DNA from: Akkermansiaceae bacterium
GTDB taxonomy: Bacteria > Verrucomicrobiota > Verrucomicrobiia > Verrucomicrobiales > Akkermansiaceae
DNA length: 64,000 bases
Reading direction: 5' to 3'
NCBI GenBank assembly: GCA_021733795.1
Contig: JAIPKB010000001.1
Coordinates: 1 to 64,000, forward strand
Made by a program: the position numbers and the translations under genes. How positions within the stretch are numbered: position 1 is the stretch's first letter; every line of letters starts with the position of its first letter. The notes below the pieces were generated by a model. The model saw only the letters and a list, made by a program, of their open reading frames with translations. It searched no databases and was not told where the DNA came from. This document shows, piece after piece, positions 28,968 through 40,390 of this stretch.

Positions 28968-29914
28968 GGATCCGATACGGAACCGATTGGCGGGTTCTCT
29001 CGGCCAGAAGCCATTATGTTAGAAGAGGATTGCGGGACCGCGCCCGGTTGGGAGCACACGAATGCCGCGGTTTGGCAGGCGTGCCGCGCGATGTCTGCCA
29101 GCGGTTTCCCGGCCAGCAAACCGGTGACGAGTGCGGCGGTGAAGGAGTCACCGGCTCCGACCGTATCGCACACCTTGGTTGGGATGCCGGGTTGGTCGAT
29201 CATTTCATGGCGAGACAACAGCAGTGTGCCATTCGCGCCACGGGTCAGGGCGATCACGGCGAGGTCGTAGCGCTCCAGAAGGGCACGCAGCGAAGCCTCC
29301 ACGCCAGCCATGGTTTGGATTTCACAAGCGGCGGTGACGGTGGGTAGCTCGTCGTCGCTGAGTTTGAGGATGCTGCACAGGTTAACCGACTCGCGGATCA
29401 TCGTGTGATCGAAAAACGGTGGGCGCAGATTAACATCGAGCACCCGCGGCACGCCGGCCTCGACCGCCACGGCCAGGGCTCGGCGGATGGTGCCGCGGGT
29501 CACGGCCTCGCGCTGGGCAAGGGTTCCGAAGTACAGCATGTTCGCCGTGGGAATGCTCGCGGCGAGTGAGTCCGACCATGCGATGTTGTCCCAGGCGGCA
29601 CCCTTTGTGATGGCGAAGACCGGCTTGCCGGCGGAATCAAGGCTCACCGCCACCGCCCCGGTCGGCAGGTTGGCAACATCCTGAAGCAAGGCGGTATCCA
29701 CACCCAGTGAGGTTAGGATTTCCCGCGCTTGGCGGCCATAAGCATCCTGCCCGACCGCGCTGACGATGGAGACCCGCGCCCCCAGGGAGACCGCGTGGCA
29801 GGCGAAATTCGCCGGGGCACCGCCGAAACTCGGTCCAGCTGGGAATAGGTCCCACAGCACCTCGCCCAAACTGATCACCAGAGGTTGCGGATTGCTTGAG
29901 GGTTTCATGTTCAT
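28964..29914 (-). CDS. PfkB-family carbohydrate kinase, probable fructokinase
   Basis: GEVLWDLFPAGPSFGGAPANFACHAVSLGARVSIVSAVGQDAYG; DTVGAGDSFTAALVTGLL. Confidence 0.9.
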   Translation of the reverse strand: MNMKPSSNPQPLVISLGEVLWDLFPAGPSFGGAPANFACHAVSLGARVSIVSAVGQDAYGRQAREILTSLGVDTALLQDVANLPTGAVAVSLDSAGKPVFAITKGAAWDNIAWSDSLAASIPTANMLYFGTLAQREAVTRGTIRRALAVAVEAGVPRVLDVNLRPPFFDHTMIRESVNLCSILKLSDDELPTVTAACEIQTMAGVEASLRALLERYDLAVIALTRGANGTLLLSRHEMIDQPGIPTKVCDTVGAGDSFTAALVTGLLAGKPLADIARHACQTAAFVCSQPGAVPQSSSNIMASGRENPPIGSVSDP

Positions 29915-30390
29915 GGTTTCTCTAACATCACACAGTCGGGGCCTGAGAAATACCTCGCGCCGGTTGAGGCGGCATTGGCGCCGGCGACCTCGGCGCACAG
30001 CTTGAACCTGCCGTCGAGTGGCGCGAACACCCCCAGCACGAATGGCTTGGCCGGCTGCACGGCGTCCGCGTGGCAGTCCAGCATGGCCATGAGCGGCCGG
30101 TCGTTGACCCGAAAACGCAGGATGCCGTCGAGGTTGCGCGTGCGGATGAACTGGTTCTGGTCGCTGTTGGCGAACCAACCCGGTTGGTCCGGTGCAACCG
30201 TGCCGCGGTCGTAGCTGCTGGCCTGCCTGCAGGTGAATTCCGGCTGCGGCCAGCGCGCGACTGCGCCAAAATCCATCATCTCGACAAGCAGTGAATTCAG
30301 GGTGACGTCAGCGTGCAAATGCACGGTTGCGACGACTGCCGCTGAAAATGCGGCGGTCCCGACTCCTGGCATCGAAAACACGCCTGTCAT
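29911..30390 (-). pseudogene. Internally deleted DUF2961-like gene
   Basis: N-terminal LNSLLVEMMDFGAVARWPQPEFTCRQASSYDRG...PGWFANSDQNQFIR joins directly to a C-terminal-like segment; 159 aa against the several hundred expected for this family. Confidence 0.6.
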
Positions 30391-30415
30391 CTTTGAAGGA
30401 ATTGGGAGATTCCGG

Positions 30416-32560
30416 TCAGCGGGGCTTCCACGCCGAGCGCAGTTCGTGAACTTCCAGCGAGTTCATTTTCACCGTGCCGCCCTTGGCTTGGAGTCCGAGG
30501 GTTAGATCCGCCGCCGGTGGATGGAACGACACCGGCACATAAGTCAGGCCGTCGCTGGCGAAGACCTCCAGTCCGGTGCGGTCACAGAAGATGGTGAGGC
30601 GTTGTCTGCCGTCGCGGAGGGGAGCGGGTGCCCGCAGGCCGTTCACGTTCAACTCCTGTTTCCTGGCGTCATAGGAAACCGTCGCGCCGCGGACGGTGAA
30701 TACCACTTCTTCGGCATCCCCCGGATCGAACTCGGCACGCAGTTCGATCAATTCGGCATTCACCTTGGAGAGTGGATTGGTGCCACCGGCCTCCAAGGTG
30801 AACGGGCCGGATTTGTGCGACTTCGCGCGCAGCACCGCCAGTTCCTTCACCGGCGTCCACGTCTGGCGCGGGCCATCAGGAGTGGAAATCAGTTTCAGTT
30901 CCTGCGGGATGGACATGGACTGGTTGAACGGCATGCCAGGTGTTTCCGTCCTCAGCCAGCCTATCTGGATGCGACGGCCGTCGGTTTTGGGGAGGTCGCT
31001 GAATGTTTGTGCCGCATAGCAGCAGTTGCCGGAAGGCCCGGGAAGCTTCGCCGTCTCCGGGGTGAAGCTGGTGCCGTCAAACGACCCGACCATGTATTCG
31101 CCACTGGCGGCGGTGAGCACCCATTTCCGGTTCGCGGCATCGCCGTCGACCGGGAGTTCGTAGAATTCCGGGCATTCAAACAAGCCATCCGTCTTGCTCA
31201 TGTAGGTCCATGCTTTCAAGTCCGGCGAACTGAGAAAATGGATGGTGTGGACGCCGTTCAATTCCACGTAGAGGCACATCACCCATTTCTTCGTCGGTTC
31301 ATGCCAGATCACTTTCGGGTCGCGGTTGCCGCCGGTGATTTGTTTCACGATCGGATTGCCCGCGAACTTGGTGTAGTTGCGGCCATCGGTGCTGTAGGCG
31401 AGGCACTGCACCGTGGGATTTCCCGCCGCCGTATAGAACAACACCTGGGCCGGATGCCCCGGCTTGCCGAAGCCACTGGTGTTGGCCCAATCCACCACGG
31501 CACCTCCGCTGAACATCGGCCCGAAGGCGTCGGGTGCGAGTGCGTCGGGCAGTTCCTGCCAGTGGACCAGGTCACGGCTGACCGCGTGCCCCCAGTGCAT
31601 GTTGCCCCAGTCCCAGCCATATGGATTGTGTTGGAAAAACAGATGATACTCGCCATTGAAAAAGACCAACCCGTTCGGGTCGTTGTTCCAACCGCGGCGG
31701 GGCGAGAAATGGAACTGCCCGCGGAGGGGTTCACGGTAAAGCTTCTCTGCCCCCTTGAGCGTGTCGCTTTGCTCAATCATCGCCAGCACCGGGGAGTTCT
31801 CCAACAGCTTGTCCACCCGCAACGTCAGGGTCTTCCCCCGCCAGGCGCTGACGTCCATAAACGCCCACCAGTCCGGCTCCGCACCCGCCAGTTCGATGAC
31901 GTTTTTGACCTCGACGCGACCATCCACCAGCACGGTGACCTCATGTTTGCCCGCGCCCTTTTTGATCGGGATGTTGAGATACCGTTGGGTGATCTTGAAT
32001 TGGCGTTCCGCGTTCGCGACCAGGCCGGGCTGTTTGCGATCAGTCTGCACGATTTGGTCCACATTGAGATGGCCCCAGCCACCGGTGGCCTCATCAACGA
32101 TCTGGAGAACCGCCATTTTGCCGCTGAATTCGCCCACCTCCCATTGGCCCGGCTGCAGGCTCTCGCTGCCGCCGGGTTGGGTGTTGGGACCGGTGGCGGT
32201 GCGGACGGGGCTGCCGTCCACCAGCAGGTTGATGCAGGTTTTTCCGGGCCAGCCGCCGCCGCCGATCAGGAAACCGAGGAATTTCCGGGTGATCTTGAAC
32301 TCGGGCGAGGTGAGCGTGCCAGTGGAGCCATCCCCCTGATGAAAGGAGTTGACCAGGCCCTTGCCCTGGAATTCCGCCACTGACATCTGACCTGGCAACG
32401 TGCCCTGGGCCGGACCGGAGCCGAAGGCCTCACCGGTGGTTTTCCATGCTCCGTAGTCCGCCCCTTCGAAATCGGCGATGAGGATGTCATCCGCGGCCCG
32501 CAGGCCGGGTGTGGTCAGTGCCGCAAGGCACAGCAAGGTGGTCGATAGTGTGTTTTTCAT
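30416..32560 (-). CDS. GH32 family glycoside hydrolase (levanase/fructan hydrolase type)
   Basis: WNNDPNGLVFFNGEYHLFFQHNP, NRDPKVIW, ECPEFYELP; signal peptide. Confidence 0.9.
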   Translation of the reverse strand: MKNTLSTTLLCLAALTTPGLRAADDILIADFEGADYGAWKTTGEAFGSGPAQGTLPGQMSVAEFQGKGLVNSFHQGDGSTGTLTSPEFKITRKFLGFLIGGGGWPGKTCINLLVDGSPVRTATGPNTQPGGSESLQPGQWEVGEFSGKMAVLQIVDEATGGWGHLNVDQIVQTDRKQPGLVANAERQFKITQRYLNIPIKKGAGKHEVTVLVDGRVEVKNVIELAGAEPDWWAFMDVSAWRGKTLTLRVDKLLENSPVLAMIEQSDTLKGAEKLYREPLRGQFHFSPRRGWNNDPNGLVFFNGEYHLFFQHNPYGWDWGNMHWGHAVSRDLVHWQELPDALAPDAFGPMFSGGAVVDWANTSGFGKPGHPAQVLFYTAAGNPTVQCLAYSTDGRNYTKFAGNPIVKQITGGNRDPKVIWHEPTKKWVMCLYVELNGVHTIHFLSSPDLKAWTYMSKTDGLFECPEFYELPVDGDAANRKWVLTAASGEYMVGSFDGTSFTPETAKLPGPSGNCCYAAQTFSDLPKTDGRRIQIGWLRTETPGMPFNQSMSIPQELKLISTPDGPRQTWTPVKELAVLRAKSHKSGPFTLEAGGTNPLSKVNAELIELRAEFDPGDAEEVVFTVRGATVSYDARKQELNVNGLRAPAPLRDGRQRLTIFCDRTGLEVFASDGLTYVPVSFHPPAADLTLGLQAKGGTVKMNSLEVHELRSAWKPR

Positions 32561-32708
32561 GAGGAAGTGGAATTGCCGACGGCAGCACCGCCAGGATACA
32601 CGGAGCATTCCGGCGGGCCAGTAAAATGATCCTGAGAGAGGAAGACACCCCGGCGATTCATCCCTCCGCCAACCGGCATCCCGATCGACGGAGGGTGGAG
32701 CGCGCCGC

Positions 32709-35700
32709 TCAGGGCAGGATCGCCCGGAGACGCGCGAACAAGCTGCCGCCGGGGGCGAGGGTGGCGGGGATGTGGACGGTTACCGCGTCGGGGGCGGGAC
32801 CTTCATCCACTAGGACAGAGACTCCATTGGGATCCACCACGCTGGATTGTTCAACTGTGACCTCGCTCCAAGGGTCCTCGAGTGTGTCGCTCCATTCGAC
32901 CGCCAGGGTGGCGATCCCAAGCGAGGTCTCTTCGCGGGTGAAGGTCAGGGTGAGGCCATCCTGAGCGCTTCCCGCAACCCTGACGAGCGGTTCAGCTTCC
33001 GCCGCGAGAGGGTTGCCGCCGAGAATCCATTCCAAACCGTTGTCAATGCCGTCCAGATCCGGGTCCGCGTCAAACGCCGGATCCTTGCCGGAGGAACCGT
33101 CGAGACCTTTTCCGGTGGCCCAGTCGTCATAGGGATCGACAGTGGTGGAGGTCAGCGTGACACAGGAAAAGTCGGCATAACTCAGGGTGAAGGTATTCGC
33201 GCCCACCGTGACCGATGATCCTTCGGGATAGCCGACAAAGGTCCCGGTCAGGATCGCGCCAGAATAATCCAGGATGATCAGCGGAGGGCTGCCTGCCGGA
33301 ATGATGCCGACACCCACTTCAGAGAACGAGACGTGGGCACCGCGGATGTCGACGTTACCGTAGGCGGACAATTCGTCGGCATTATCGAAGGTGCTGTCGA
33401 TCTCCAGGACAAGGGTGGAGCCACTCTCGAAGGTGACCGCCCCGGAATAGAAGACGCCGATCCCGCCGATCCCCGGGGCGATGGCCGCGTCGGCAGCCAC
33501 GGTGATGGTGGAGGTCTCAAGATTGCCGGTGCCGCCGAGTGCCCCTTCGCTGACCGTGGTGGGCCCGCTGTAGCTGTTAAAGCCGGTGAGGACCAAGGTC
33601 CCGGTGCCGGTCTTGTGAAGTCCGCCGGTGCCGCCGAGGCCACCCCCGAGGGAAATCGTGTGATCGGCGGTATCGAAGGTCATCGCCTCACCCGAAGCGG
33701 TTAGATCCATCGCCATCGAGGAGTTCCAATCGGCCGCCGCCGCGATCGTGCCGCCAGCCAGATTGATTTCGTAAAGTCCGCTGTTGGAAGTGATGCCGCC
33801 GGCACCGATGGTCATCACGCCGCCCGTGAGGGTGTAGGTCCCGGTACCAGTCGTTGTATTGGCCCCCAAATCCAACTGGCGGGTGTTGATCGTGCCGCCG
33901 GTCTGGGTAAGATGGGTGGTGATCGGGCCGAGGGCGAGGGCGAGCCGCATGTTGCTCATTTCCAGGGTTCCGCCATTGATGTCGTAAGTGGCGGTGGTCG
34001 CGGACGACCCGGCGCTGGCACCAATGAACGCGACATCCCGGTTTGGCGGGTTGTAGGTCACGGTGCCGCCGTTCTGGATCACCGCGCCGCTGCCGCCATC
34101 CCGCCCGATCACCCAGGCATCGGCCAATGCGCTGATCATGTTCAACGACCCGCCGGGTTCGATCGTCAGGCTTGAATCCGCAAACGGGAAATTGCCAATC
34201 CAGACGAACGCGCCGGATCCGCCGATCGTGGTGGGACCGGTAATGGTGACGTTGCCGTTGGTGGTCACCATGCCGACAAACGAATTATCGCCACCCAAGG
34301 TTGCGGAGCCGGCGTTGACATTGAGCCCACCACCGGCCGCGATGGTGCCGTTCAGAGCCAGCGCTCCATCATCGACCACAACGGCGGAACCGAAGGCCGC
34401 CGTTCCGTTCAGGGTGAGGGATCCGCTGCCGGACTTGAGCAATCCGCCGGAGCGTTCAATGGCGCCGACGCCACCGAGGGTGTAGTTCTTCGTGCTGTTG
34501 GTGGCGGTGAGTGATGCGGTGGCCACGGTGGCGGGGATGTTCAGCGCCGGCGAGTCGGAACCGGTGTCGTCGAAGGTCACTGGATCGCCACCAACGAACG
34601 CGGTGCCCCCTGCCCCGGCATCCCAGTTGGCGGAGGCGAAATCCCAGTTGTTGTCAATCGCATCGCCGAGCCAGACCAATTCCCGCCGACTGGTGCCAAA
34701 CACCACGTCCGACCATGACTGGCCGATGCGGATCTCGTCGTGGGTCACCGTGCGCCCGTTCACCCACGCCGCAAGGGAAAGGCCGTTGAACGACATATCC
34801 GAGGCGGCCAGTTGGGTTAACGTGGCGGTGGCCGGTTCGGTGGCGGAAAGCGGGTTCTGATAGACATATACGTCGTCATTGCCGGGTTTGAAGTCGATAC
34901 GAACGACATAGAGATTCACGCCGGTACTGCCGGGGCCGATGAGGGTTTGGAAGCCTCCGGTACGCAGGTTGACGATGGGGTTCCCGGTGTCGTTGCCGAT
35001 CCCGCCAATCCGGCCGGGGTCACCTAGCTGGCCGCGGTGGAACTCGAACTCGTAAAAGTAGCTCGTTCCGTTGGGTTGCTGGAGAAAGCTGACATACAGC
35101 GTTTTGCCGTCCGCTCCGATGTTGCCGCTCTCATCGACGTATCCCGCCGCCCCGATGCGGCCACCGATGGTGGTATCCAACAAGCGTCCGTCCCGTTGTT
35201 CGGTGGGGGTGAAGGCGGAGTTGCCGAGGGATTCCGCGTCGAAGCCATTGGGAGCGTTCGTTCCCGCCTCGAGGTTTCCTGGCTGCACATTGACCCCGCC
35301 CGCGTTGATGTTCGTCCATGGCGCGCCCCAGCCGAGGCCTCCGGATTTCCCTGGCAGGTTGCCGGCTCCGGCATCATAATCAAACCCCTCGTAGACCAGC
35401 AAACCCGGCGGCGTTGCCAGCACCACCACATGAGCCGCACCGCTCGTCGCCGTGTCTTCCGAATTGGTGGCGGTCAGGTGGTAATCGGCGGCGTCCGACA
35501 GGTTCACGTTGGTCAGGGTGAGTGTGGCATGGGTTTCCCCATCCATGAGGGTGTCCCCCTTGAACCACTGGTAGGTCGGCAGCGGTTGGCCGCTGGCAGC
35601 GGCGGTCAGCACGATGGTGCTGCTCTCGTAGCTGGTTACGGAGGACCGCGGCTGGCTGGTGATGACGGGCGCAGCGATTGGCGGCACGGTGACATCCGCC

Positions 35701-36479
35701 CACGACTCACCGAGGCGGAGTTCGTCATGCGCCACGGTGCGGCCGTTGTTGAAGGCACCGAACGAGATGCCGTTGAACGACATGTCCGCAGCCGCCAGCT
35801 TGGTCAGCGTGGGAACCCCCGGTTCGGTGGTTGAGGTGGGGTTCATATAGACATAAACATCATCATTGCCCGCCTTGAAATCGATTCGCACCACATAAAA
35901 ATTGACCTCCGTGCTGCCGGCACCGATGACCGTATGGGTGCCGTTGGGAGCACGCAGGTTCACATTGTCGCCCCCCTGGTCGTTGCCAATGCCGCCGATG
36001 CGGCCGCCATCACCCAGGTCATCGCGATGGAACTCGAATTCGTAGTAATTACTCGTCCCGTTGGGCTGTTGCATGAAACTGAGATAGAGCGTGGTGCCAT
36101 CGGCGCCAATCCGGCCGGCTCCATCGCGGTAACCGCGTGAACCGAACGGACCGCTGGCGGAGGTGTCCAGTTTCCGTCCGATCCGTCGTTGGTTTGGCAG
36201 GTTGCAACTGTTGCCGAGCGAGCGGAGGTCGTAACCTGCGGGTGCGCTGGTGCCTGCGGCAAGGCTGGTGGTCACCAGCTCGGCACTGCCGTTGTTGACC
36301 GTCTGCCAAACACCGCCCCAACCTGACCCGCCGTTCTGGCCGGATAGAGTTGCGGTGCCGGTGGGGTAATCGAACCCTTCGTAGGCCATCTGCGCGGCCT
36401 GCGAACCGGCGGGGAACAGCAGCAAGCCGACCAGCAGGGCGGCGAATTCTGCATTGATTCTTGGAGTGGTTTGTTTCAT
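32709..36479 (-). CDS. Large secreted beta-strand-repeat protein with Ig-like segment (autotransporter-associated repeat type)
   Basis: Signal peptide, two LamG-like units (AYEGFDYPTG.../VYEGFDYDAG...), Ig-like PVITSQPRSSVTSYESSTIVLTAAASGQPLPTYQWFKG, GGTGGLHKTGTGTLVLTGFNSYSGPTTVSEGALGG. Confidence 0.85.
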   Translation of the reverse strand: MKQTTPRINAEFAALLVGLLLFPAGSQAAQMAYEGFDYPTGTATLSGQNGGSGWGGVWQTVNNGSAELVTTSLAAGTSAPAGYDLRSLGNSCNLPNQRRIGRKLDTSASGPFGSRGYRDGAGRIGADGTTLYLSFMQQPNGTSNYYEFEFHRDDLGDGGRIGGIGNDQGGDNVNLRAPNGTHTVIGAGSTEVNFYVVRIDFKAGNDDVYVYMNPTSTTEPGVPTLTKLAAADMSFNGISFGAFNNGRTVAHDELRLGESWADVTVPPIAAPVITSQPRSSVTSYESSTIVLTAAASGQPLPTYQWFKGDTLMDGETHATLTLTNVNLSDAADYHLTATNSEDTATSGAAHVVVLATPPGLLVYEGFDYDAGAGNLPGKSGGLGWGAPWTNINAGGVNVQPGNLEAGTNAPNGFDAESLGNSAFTPTEQRDGRLLDTTIGGRIGAAGYVDESGNIGADGKTLYVSFLQQPNGTSYFYEFEFHRGQLGDPGRIGGIGNDTGNPIVNLRTGGFQTLIGPGSTGVNLYVVRIDFKPGNDDVYVYQNPLSATEPATATLTQLAASDMSFNGLSLAAWVNGRTVTHDEIRIGQSWSDVVFGTSRRELVWLGDAIDNNWDFASANWDAGAGGTAFVGGDPVTFDDTGSDSPALNIPATVATASLTATNSTKNYTLGGVGAIERSGGLLKSGSGSLTLNGTAAFGSAVVVDDGALALNGTIAAGGGLNVNAGSATLGGDNSFVGMVTTNGNVTITGPTTIGGSGAFVWIGNFPFADSSLTIEPGGSLNMISALADAWVIGRDGGSGAVIQNGGTVTYNPPNRDVAFIGASAGSSATTATYDINGGTLEMSNMRLALALGPITTHLTQTGGTINTRQLDLGANTTTGTGTYTLTGGVMTIGAGGITSNSGLYEINLAGGTIAAAADWNSSMAMDLTASGEAMTFDTADHTISLGGGLGGTGGLHKTGTGTLVLTGFNSYSGPTTVSEGALGGTGNLETSTITVAADAAIAPGIGGIGVFYSGAVTFESGSTLVLEIDSTFDNADELSAYGNVDIRGAHVSFSEVGVGIIPAGSPPLIILDYSGAILTGTFVGYPEGSSVTVGANTFTLSYADFSCVTLTSTTVDPYDDWATGKGLDGSSGKDPAFDADPDLDGIDNGLEWILGGNPLAAEAEPLVRVAGSAQDGLTLTFTREETSLGIATLAVEWSDTLEDPWSEVTVEQSSVVDPNGVSVLVDEGPAPDAVTVHIPATLAPGGSLFARLRAILP

Positions 36480-36710
36480 GGTTGGTGGTGGAGGGTCGAG
36501 ATTGGAGTCGCGGCGAGGGAGCGGATACGGAAACCCGGATCGCGCCCCTCGATTGAAGAAGCGGCCCCCAGAAGTCGATAATGCCCCGACCGGAACAACG
36601 AAATAATGGCAGTGCCTGCTGTTTTCTGTCATGTCAGGTTAGTTGGTGGTCATTACAGATTCGCACGGCGACGGGCGCTCTGGCTCGATGCAGCAGGTTC
36701 AAAACCCAGT

Positions 36711-38075
36711 TCACGGCAGGGTTGCCCGGAGGCGTGCGAACAGCCTGCCGGCAGCGCCGTTTGTGGCCGGAATGTGGACGGTGACGGCATCCGGAGTGGC
36801 ACTCTCATCCACCGTGACCACGACTCCATCCGGATGGGTGCCGCCGTTTTGATCGATCGGCACCTCGGTCCAGGTCCTGTCGAGTCCGGTATTCCATTGC
36901 ACGGTCAGGGTGCTATTGGAGACCTCGCTGCGGGTGAAGCGCAGGGTGAGCCCATCGGCCTCAGCGGCAGTGACGAGTGCGGCTCCATCCGGAAACAACG
37001 GATCACCTCCGAGGATCCATTCAATTCCGTTGGGAATCGCATCCTGATCGGGATCGGCATCGAACGCGGGGTCCTTGCCAGGCGATCCGTCCAAACCTTG
37101 GGCGATGGCCCAGACGGCATATGGAGCCACCCCGACAACCTCCGCCCACGAACTGCCGAGGCGAATCTCATCATGCGCCACGGTGCGGCCGTTGAGAAAC
37201 GCGCCGAAGGAGATGCCATTGAACGACATGTCTGCGGCGGCCAACCGGGTCAGCGTGGGCACACTCGGCTCGGTCGCAGAGGTGGCGTCGTGATAAACAT
37301 AAACATCATCGTTGCCCGCCTTGAAATCGATTCGCACAATATAGAAATTCACCGCTGTGCTGCCGGCGCCGATCATCTGCCAAGCCCCGGTTCAGCCAGA
37401 GCCTCCGTTTTGACCCGCAAGGTTTCCGGAGCCGGCGGGATAATCGAATCCTTCATAGGCCAGCGGGCCAGCGGACACCGGCGGAACGTCGGCTTTGAGC
37501 GTCACGTTGTCCGCGAGGTAGTGCTTTTCGTCATCGCCGATGGCTGCGCTGACGGACAAATTGTGCAGGTCGATCACCGCGAACACCTCGGTGCCGACGT
37601 CTTCGAGACCGGGCGTGAAGACGGCGAATGCTCTAACCGGGTTTACGTTCGAAAGCGACGGCAAGTCGGCATCGTCGGCGGTGACCACGCGTGTGCCCGG
37701 CATTCCCAACAGCGTGCCCTTGTCACCCGGGACGCCGCCGCTGGCACCTTTTCTGAACGACAACGTCAACTCGCCGGTATAGGTTTGGTTTCCAGGTCCA
37801 TCAATGATTCGAGCTCCGAGATCAGCCCCCAAAGTATAGGTTTTTCCGAGGTCGGTCATGGCGACCCGGCCGATCGATTGGAATACTCCGGCGTTGTTTT
37901 CGGTGCTGGTGTTACGGGCCTTCAGTGAGGCTGCGCCGAGGCCGGTGCTCATTTCGTACTCGAAGCCTTCGCAGAGCAGCTTGACGCCGGTTTGGCCGGG
38001 CAGGTTCCCTCCGCCGACGCGGAACGTGAGGTAGCGCCTGGTGATCGCGAATTCCCGCGAGACTCATCTCGCAAT
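36711..38075 (-). pseudogene. Remnant of a LamG-type secreted gene fused to a GH32 N-terminal remnant
   Basis: C-terminus parallels the 32709-36479 protein; in-frame TGA where the paralogue has Trp (GGSG-*-TGAWQ) and a direct join to IGAGST; 5' part reads EFAITRRYLTFRVGGGNLPGQTGVKLL, like a GH32 N-terminal domain. Confidence 0.72.
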
Positions 38076-38139
38076 CAATTGACAGCCCGCGGGTGTCTGT
38101 GCACGATTGCGTCCGTCATCCAGCCATGACAGCTTTCCC

Positions 38140-39261
38140 ATGACCGCGCCAGTACCCACCAAACACGCCGAGCTTGCCGCCGAGTTGCGCAAAGAGATAT
38201 CGGCCGGGCGGTACGGCGAAAATGGCCGCCTGCCCAGCGAAATCAAACTGGTCGAACGCTTCGGAGTGTCGCGTCCGACGGTTGCCCAGGCGCTGCGTAC
38301 GCTGCGCGAGGAGGGGTTGGTCACGCGCCGGGCGGGCTCCGGCACCTACACCTGTTCTCCGCAGTCACCGGACCTCGCGATTGCCACCCGGATGCTGGCC
38401 TTGCTGATCCCGGATTTCGGCCATACCGAAGTCTTCCAACTCATTGCCGGGCATCTGGCCAGCTTGGCCCGGCACCACGAATATGGCCTCGTTTGGGGTG
38501 GTTCGACCCTGCCAAAGCTGGATGCCGACACCCGGCTGGAACATGGCGAGGAATTATGCCAACAGTTTGTCGAAAAGCGGATCGATGGCGTGTTTTTCGC
38601 ACCCTATGAACTGGTGGAAGGCGGCTATGAGGCTAACCGGAGGATGGTCAAGCGATTGCGCGATGCCGGGATTCCGGTGGTGCTCGTGGATCATGACCTC
38701 ACGCCCTTTCCGGAACGCAGCGAGTTTGATCTCGTCGGCGTCGACAACACCGGCGGCGGCTTCTTGCTGGGGCGCCACCTGATCAAGCTCGGCTGCGCGA
38801 AAATCACCTTCGTGGTGCGGCCCTGGTCGGCCTCCACAGTCGATGCCCGGCACTCGGGCGTGGGGCAGGCGATCCACCGCTATGGCGACGCCTCCTGCTC
38901 GCTGGCTTTCGAACGGGGCGACGTCGCCAACCCGGTGTTCGCCAACAAGCTCATGGCCGCACGGCCGGACGCCATCGCGTGCGGCAACGATCATACGGCC
39001 GCAGTGCTCATCCAGAGCCTGGGCAAACTCGGGATCGCGGTGCCGCGAGACGTGCGGGTGGTTGGATTCGATGACGCCGGCTTTGCCAACCTGGTGACGC
39101 CACCGCTGACCACCGTCCGCCAACCCTGCCAGGAGATTGCGATTTCCGCTTTCCGCGCCATGTTGGACCGCTTGGTCGATCCGTCGCTTCCCGCACGGAG
39201 CATCAGTCTGACGCCGAGGTTGGTCGTCCGGGAATCCTGTGGCGCCTATGCGAGGGGGTGA
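38140..39261 (+). CDS. GntR-HTH/LacI-sensor transcriptional regulator
   Basis: GntR HTH (LAAELRKEISAGRYGENGRLPSEIKLVERFGVSRPTVAQALRTLREEGLV) plus periplasmic-binding-type sensor (DAIACGNDHTAAVLIQSL). Confidence 0.88.
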   Translation: MTAPVPTKHAELAAELRKEISAGRYGENGRLPSEIKLVERFGVSRPTVAQALRTLREEGLVTRRAGSGTYTCSPQSPDLAIATRMLALLIPDFGHTEVFQLIAGHLASLARHHEYGLVWGGSTLPKLDADTRLEHGEELCQQFVEKRIDGVFFAPYELVEGGYEANRRMVKRLRDAGIPVVLVDHDLTPFPERSEFDLVGVDNTGGGFLLGRHLIKLGCAKITFVVRPWSASTVDARHSGVGQAIHRYGDASCSLAFERGDVANPVFANKLMAARPDAIACGNDHTAAVLIQSLGKLGIAVPRDVRVVGFDDAGFANLVTPPLTTVRQPCQEIAISAFRAMLDRLVDPSLPARSISLTPRLVVRESCGAYARG

Positions 39262-39371
39262 ATCCGCACTTCGGTGGCAGGCTCGTGGGAGAGTGCGGGG
39301 TGCTTGGTTGAATCGCCAAAGGGGGTGAAGCTGTCAGGTCTGATTGTGAGGCGGATATAACGGGTTCTTTC

Positions 39372-40390
39372 ATGGCGGTCAAATCGAGCGTTGTCAAAAC
39401 GAAAGGGCCCGCAAAGCTTCCGGCACGCATGAATGTGTCAAACCCAACCGCACCTGTTCACCCGCTGGAAGAATTGCCACCGGCGAAAATCACCGCCGCC
39501 TTGCTAGGGGCGACGCTGGTAGGTGCGTTGGGTGGGCTATTGTTCGGGTTCGACACTGCGGTCATCTCCGGTTGCCAGGACCAGTTGAAGCTCTTGTTCC
39601 AACTCACCGCCAACGAGCAGGGATTCATGACCGCTTCGGCGCTGATCGGAGCCGCCATCGGTTCGCTGGCGGCGGCCAAGCCGGGTGACCTCTATGGCCG
39701 CCGCGATTGCCTGAAAATCGCTGCCGCGTTCTCTTTGCTCTGTGCCATCGGCTGCGCCGCTGCGGCGGGGCTCTGGATGATGATTGCTGCGCGAATTCTC
39801 GGCGGCATCGCGGTGGGTGCCACCTCGGCGCTGGGGCCGATGTATCTTGCGGAAATGGCCCCTGCCGCCTGGCGCGGCCGGTTGGTGGCGTGCTTCCAGG
39901 TCAACATCGTGTTGGGCGTGTTGGTGGCGAATTTTTCCAACGATCTGATCGGCTCGATGGACCTTGGCGCGGCCGAGTGGCGGTGGATGTTGGGGATCCT
40001 AGGCACTGCCTGCGCTGGCGTTTCTGGCGCTCTTGTTCTTCACCCCCCGCAGCCCGCGCTGGCTGGTGATGAAGGGGGAACACCAGCAGGCCGGGGAGGT
40101 GTTGCGCAAGATCGGGCTGAGCCAAGCCGAGGAACACCTCGCGGCCATCCGCAACTCGGTGCACCTGGAAATTGGCCAGACCTCGGCTCCGCTATTTGTC
40201 AGATCCCTCTCCAAACCGATTTCCCTCGCGGTGGCGGTCGCCATGTTCAACCAACTCGGCGGGATCAACGCGCTCTGGTACTATGCGAACACCATTTTCG
40301 CGATGGCGGGGTTCAGCAAGGATTCCAGCGCGTTGCAGTCGGTCATGCTCGGGGTGGCCAACCTCATTGCAACCCTGGTGGGCATGGAAA
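39372..40390 (+). pseudogene. Frameshifted and 3'-truncated MFS sugar porter
   Basis: LVGALGGLLFGFDTAVISG; frame change near 40003, then FFTPRSPRWLVMKGEHQQAGEVLRKIG and FNQLGGINALWYYANTIF in another frame; sequence stops matching after NLIATLVGM. Confidence 0.8.

Noticed and set aside
30521-32383. Plus-strand 620-aa ORF
   Set aside because: Antisense to the GH32 gene with intact catalytic motifs.
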